Positions 60,684 through 64,000 of a DNA stretch of 64,000 nt are shown piece after piece. Where the stretch lies: the NCBI RefSeq assembly GCF_903995435.1, contig NC_067145.1, positions 25,356,352 through 25,420,351 on the forward strand. The letters are read 5' to 3'. Under the pieces are notes generated by a model that was given only the letters and a program-made list of their open reading frames with translations, searched no databases and had not been told where the DNA came from. The DNA is from Acomys russatus (lineage: Eukaryota; Chordata; Mammalia; Rodentia; Muridae). The position numbers were made by a program, and so were the translations under genes. Each line of letters begins with the position of its first letter. The first letter of the stretch is position 1.

Positions 60684-60871
60684 GTGTATGTGTGTGTGTG
60701 CATAGTGTGTGTGTGTGTGTGTTGTGTGTATTTCATGCCATAGTATATGTGTGGGGGTCAGAGGACAACTGGGAGACTCAGTTCTCTCCCACAAGGTAAG
60801 TCCCTGGCTTCGAACTTAGGTTGCAAGGCTTGGCAGCAAGTACCTTTACCTGCTGAGCCATGTCACTGGTT
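60684..60871 (-). repeat. B3-type SINE, antisense, with TG-rich end
   Basis: TG-rich tract, then GGGGGTCAGAGGACAACTGG, GTTCTCTCCCACAAGGTAAG and CTTTACCTGCTGAGCCATGT: a B3/B2 element in antisense. Confidence 0.8.
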
Positions 60872-61035
60872 CTAGCAGGCAGAATTTTGATGGGAAAATA
60901 TGGGGATTGGTGCCAGTTAAAGGGGAAGAGCGTTGACGGTCCTTCTCAAGAGCAGAATCATCCTGCTGACACTGGAGCAAAGCCTGGCTCACTTCTCCTA
61001 CCTGTCCCCTTCTTGTCCCTTCCTCTTTACGTAAT

Positions 61036-61105
61036 GCCACCATCTGAGCACATGGCTCCCACGCTGTGCCACCATCTGAGCGCATGGCTCCCACGGCTCC
61101 CACGC
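61036..61105 (+). repeat. 32-bp tandem duplication
   Basis: GCCACCATCTGAGCACATGG starts at 61036 and is repeated from 61068 with one base change (GCACATGG to GCGCATGG). The second unit also carries a 9-base GGCTCCCAC duplication. Confidence 0.95.
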
Positions 61106-61631
61106 TGTGCTGCGGGTCACGGCCAGGCACTCACTTTTCAAACAAGGCTCACTTCTGGTCTGCCGTTAGTTTGAACCTAGAAGGCTGATGGTTTATGCTT
61201 TGGCAAATAGACTTATCGACACAACAGAGAAAAAGAAAACATGGCTGAAGAATGTGTGTGTGAGGTCATCACATGGTCTGCCTTACCTCACTTGCTCCCC
61301 AACCCACACTCTGCACACTGGCTTGTAGCTCACTGAAGCTCTGAGAAAACGGAGCACGAGGTTGTGGTGCCGTGGCAGTCATTGTCACCTGTCCCTGGGT
61401 GGAATCTAAACCTTCCCAGTACCTCAAAGATCCTCTGCTTTAATATTCTGAAGTGTTGCCATCTCGAGGAAGCCCAGGACAGCCTGTCAAGGCAAGTGGA
61501 AACAATACAAATGATTCAGAATGCCAGATTCCCAGTAGGTCAAAAGTACACAACCCATAAAAGTCTAAATGTTTGTAAATAAATACCAGTGACAAACAAA
61601 TACAAAATAAGGCCACACTTCTCTTGCATCT

Positions 61632-61744
61632 AAAAAAAAAAAAAAAAAGTTAACCAGGGCTGTGGACATCTTAAAAAAAAAAAAGTTAACCAGGGCTGTG
61701 GACATCTTTAAAAAAAAAAAAAAAAAAAAAAGTTAACCAGGGCT
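61632..61744 (+). repeat. Triplicated A-run plus SINE-head unit
   Basis: An A-run followed by GTTAACCAGGGCTGTGGACA TCTT occurs at 61649 and 61685. A third A-run is followed at 61732 by GTTAACCAGGGCT, which continues into a B4 SINE. Confidence 0.95.
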
Positions 61745-61965
61745 TGGTCAATAAAGCACTGGTCACATAAACAGGAAAACTGTTCAGTCCCCAGCACCCT
61801 CATAAAAGCTGAACTTGGTGGTGTGAGCCCGTAATCCGGGCTCTGCGGAACACAGTCCAGAAGATCCCTGGAGCTTGCCAGCTAGCCAGCGTAGCTGAGC
61901 TGTAGAGATCTAGGTTCAGTGAGACAGCCTGTCTCAAAGCTGTTGAAGAAGAGACCCGGTATCAG
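61738..61965 (+). repeat. B4-type SINE
   Basis: CAGGGCTTGGTCAATAAAGC head, CAGTCCCCAGCACCCTCATA, GGTGGTGTGAGCCCGTAATC and TTCAGTGAGACAGCCTGTCT appear in B4 order. Confidence 0.75.
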
Positions 61966-61969
61966 CCTC

Positions 61970-64000
61970 TGGCCTCCACATGCTTGTTCACACCCTGGGA
62001 AGAAGAAGACATTGCCTTGATGCTGTTTCTTTCCTATTAATTGCATATTGGCTGGTTGTCTCCATGTGGATGCAGAAACATATCAGACTGGCTGCAAAGT
62101 GAGCATGCCATTCTCGCCTTGAACTTGCGCCTCCATCCCGTTTCCCAGGTTTCTTGTTCAGCTCTCATGCTGGAACCAAGCAATCAGCCCTTTCTTCTCG
62201 GTCCCTCACATCCTGAGTGTCAGGAGAAAGTCCCCTCCCCAGTGAAAACAGGGCCACGTGCCCACCCACACCTGATTGTTGTGGTTCTGCCTTCCCAGGC
62301 AGCCCTTTCTCCATTCCTTGGATGGAGGTGGTGGAGTTGGGGTTCACATGAGTCTATGGGCTGTCCCCCTACCATGCCACTGTCTTGACCATGGCCGCTT
62401 CTCTACTCACAAGCTCCTGATCTGCCTCTGTCGTCTCCTTCCGGGTCAGCCACCTGCTGCCTTGGCAAGTTGAGAATTGGTTCTCCATGGATACCTCATA
62501 GTTCTGCAGTCTGGATCATTGGAGCCAAGACATACCGCCAAGATGGCGTTACTAAGTATGGAGGCACTCCAAGCCACGGAGGCTTAAGCACCGCCCCCTC
62601 CCAGATACATCCGGAATAGAGGAAGAAAGACTTCATCTCTCATTCCTCATTCCTGAGACTGCTGCTGGCGTCTGCAGTCATGAGAGCTGTGTCCCCATCT
62701 CCAGAGAAGAGAGGGATGTTGCCAGAGCCCTGTGCAGCGTCAGCCACCCTCATTTCAGGGATGTGTTCTTGCAAGGATCCCACTGCGTGCACAGGTGACA
62801 GCTGGTCTTCAGGACGCTGCTGTCTCGCTGTGGGAATTGGTACTGCAGGGCTGCTGCTGTAGCATCACTGGCGTTTATTCCTGTTCATCTCTGTGAGCTG
62901 GAGAGAAAAGAGAGGCCTTAGATACTCGTTCTCTCTCCTTTCTGCTCTCTGAAATCTCTTAAATGTGTCTGCTGGCCCTGAGACTCATCTCCTCTTCACG
63001 CCCAGGGCGCTTAGAAGGGGAGCCTCCAAGGCATACACATACCCCAGCCTGTGCAGTGCACACTCTAAAAGGCAGAGCAGGCATGAGAGTTCTTACAGCT
63101 CCCTAATGGACTTGTGGATTTGCAGGGTCTCCTGAGGGGAGAAGGAGGCAGATGCGGGAGAACTGTCCACAGGGGAGCGTTGAGAATGTTCTTCACAGGA
63201 CTCTAACCTGCTTCACAAAGTCTGTCGTTCAGCCTATTGCATTTGTAATGACATGGTGCCCCACCCCACCCCCAGGCCCTGGAGGATAAGAGGTTTAGAA
63301 GATTGTTTTGGATGTTAAACAAGCAACCCAGCCTTGTTCAGAAAGTCTCAGGACCAAAATAATGGCAAATGGTACCCAAGTTCAGACTCATCTAGTTTTT
63401 TGCTTCCATCTTCACTTCCTGCTGCAAGTCTGTTGTGGCTCCATCTTATGGTTGTGGAGCTCAGCCCAGAAGGGCAAAGGTCATGTTCTCAGAGCACACT
63501 GAAAGAACTGACAGAACTGGGATTTGATACGAATGTCTAATTTCAGAGGTGTTTGCCACTCTCTTGGCACCCCTGGTGGCCTCTGTTCTGGTGACTAGTG
63601 GGTTTCCCCTAAAGGCCTAGGGCAGGTTTTGAGGAGAGAGTGTTGGGGTGAAGGCTCTCTACAGAGTAGGATTGCATTACTGGGCACTGGTTTCCAGCTA
63701 AGATCATCTCAGAAGGGGCCACTTCTAGGTGGCTTTCCACCTACCCTGAGTGTCAGCATTGAGGTTTACAAGGCACTAAGCAGTCACTCTACAAGCGGTG
63801 TACAGGTGTTGGTACAAGTGGCACAGGTTTCTGCAGAAGGATTATTTTTTTTTCTCTCAGCTGCTAGTGCAAAGTGACAGGCCACACAGGAACCAACCAA
63901 TCGAGGACCTGAGACCCCGTACTTCCAAACTGGACTCACTATAACACAGTCCCTGATTTCAGAGACTGGAAGTCCTCAAGGCGGTTGCAAAGAAAAGAAG
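61970..64000. other. Unassigned part of Dap intron 2
   Basis: Apart from the motif cluster near 62535-62616, I see no exon or clear repeat up to the window end. Confidence 0.45.
62535..62616 (+). promoter_or_regulatory. Candidate YY1/SP/ETS motif cluster in Dap intron 2
   Basis: CCGCCAAGATGGCG at 62535-62548 contains the YY1-type AAGATGGCG core, CCGCCCCCTCCC at 62591-62602 is a GC/KLF-type box, and ATCCGGAA at 62609-62616 is an ETS core. Their spacing resembles a small TATA-less promoter, but no transcript evidence is available here. Confidence 0.3.

Larger units (their letters stand above)
50029..64000 (+). other. Dap: Dap intron 2 (5' part, runs off the window)
   Basis: The interval begins with the exon 2 donor. 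I searched by eye for the expected continuation of DAP1 (a Pro-Lys-Pro stretch and the segment after it) and did not find it, so exon 3 is inferred to lie past 64000. The intron is rich in repeats between 50600 and 56520 and again at 58290-59010 and 60530-61965; those are listed separately. The stretches 56520-58290, 59010-60530 and 61970-64000 appear to be mostly unique non-coding DNA. Confidence 0.8.

Noticed and set aside
50029..64000. Dap exon 3
   Set aside because: I looked for the expected continuation (Pro-Lys-Pro and after) in all frames by eye and found none; it probably lies past the window.

Overview
This window is nuclear DNA from a muroid (mouse/rat/hamster-type) rodent. The evidence is many B1 SINEs on both strands, B2, B3 and B4 SINEs, several Lx/L1 3' ends, a rodent-type solo LTR, long (CA)n, (TC)n and (GAAA)n tracts, and one clear vertebrate CpG-island promoter. 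The species cannot be fixed from the window alone.

The one gene recognised is Dap (death-associated protein 1), on the + strand. Coding exon 1 (residues 1-18 plus one base of codon 19) lies in a GC-rich island at about 38490-39100. Exon 2 (codon 19 to the first two bases of codon 51) is at 49932-50028. Both junctions are GT/AG and the phases match exactly. The rest of the roughly 102-residue protein is not in the window and must lie beyond 64000. Thus 1-38490 is 5' flanking DNA, 38932-49931 is intron 1 (exactly 11 kb, almost free of SINEs), and 50029-64000 is the start of a long intron 2.

The upstream 38 kb is a repeat landscape. Between about 885 and 5180 lies a pile of L1 material: an outer L1 with an inverted 5' part, interrupted by a B2 and a B1 and then by a second, antisense L1. 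That second L1 keeps pieces of ORF1 and of the ORF2 C-terminal part but has lost the middle. At 19470-19856 (- strand) there is an intronless, uninterrupted 128-codon retrocopy of Snu13 (Nhp2l1). At 31900-32445 there is a solo LTR with 6-bp target-site duplications.

Dap intron 2 holds a six-copy 23-bp minisatellite, a twin-primed L1 with perfect 16-bp target-site duplications and two successive 3' tails, a second 5'-truncated L1 with a 13-14-bp duplication, a MaLR-like LTR, ancient L1M fragments and a cluster of promoter-type motifs near 62535-62616.

I found no operon, CRISPR, tRNA or rRNA gene and no evidence for a novel multi-gene system. The interesting material is retroelement structure, tandem repeats and the Dap promoter and exon architecture. 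Repeat family names are from memory of consensus features and should be confirmed with a repeat library; blocks marked as unassigned are ones where I see nothing reliable.
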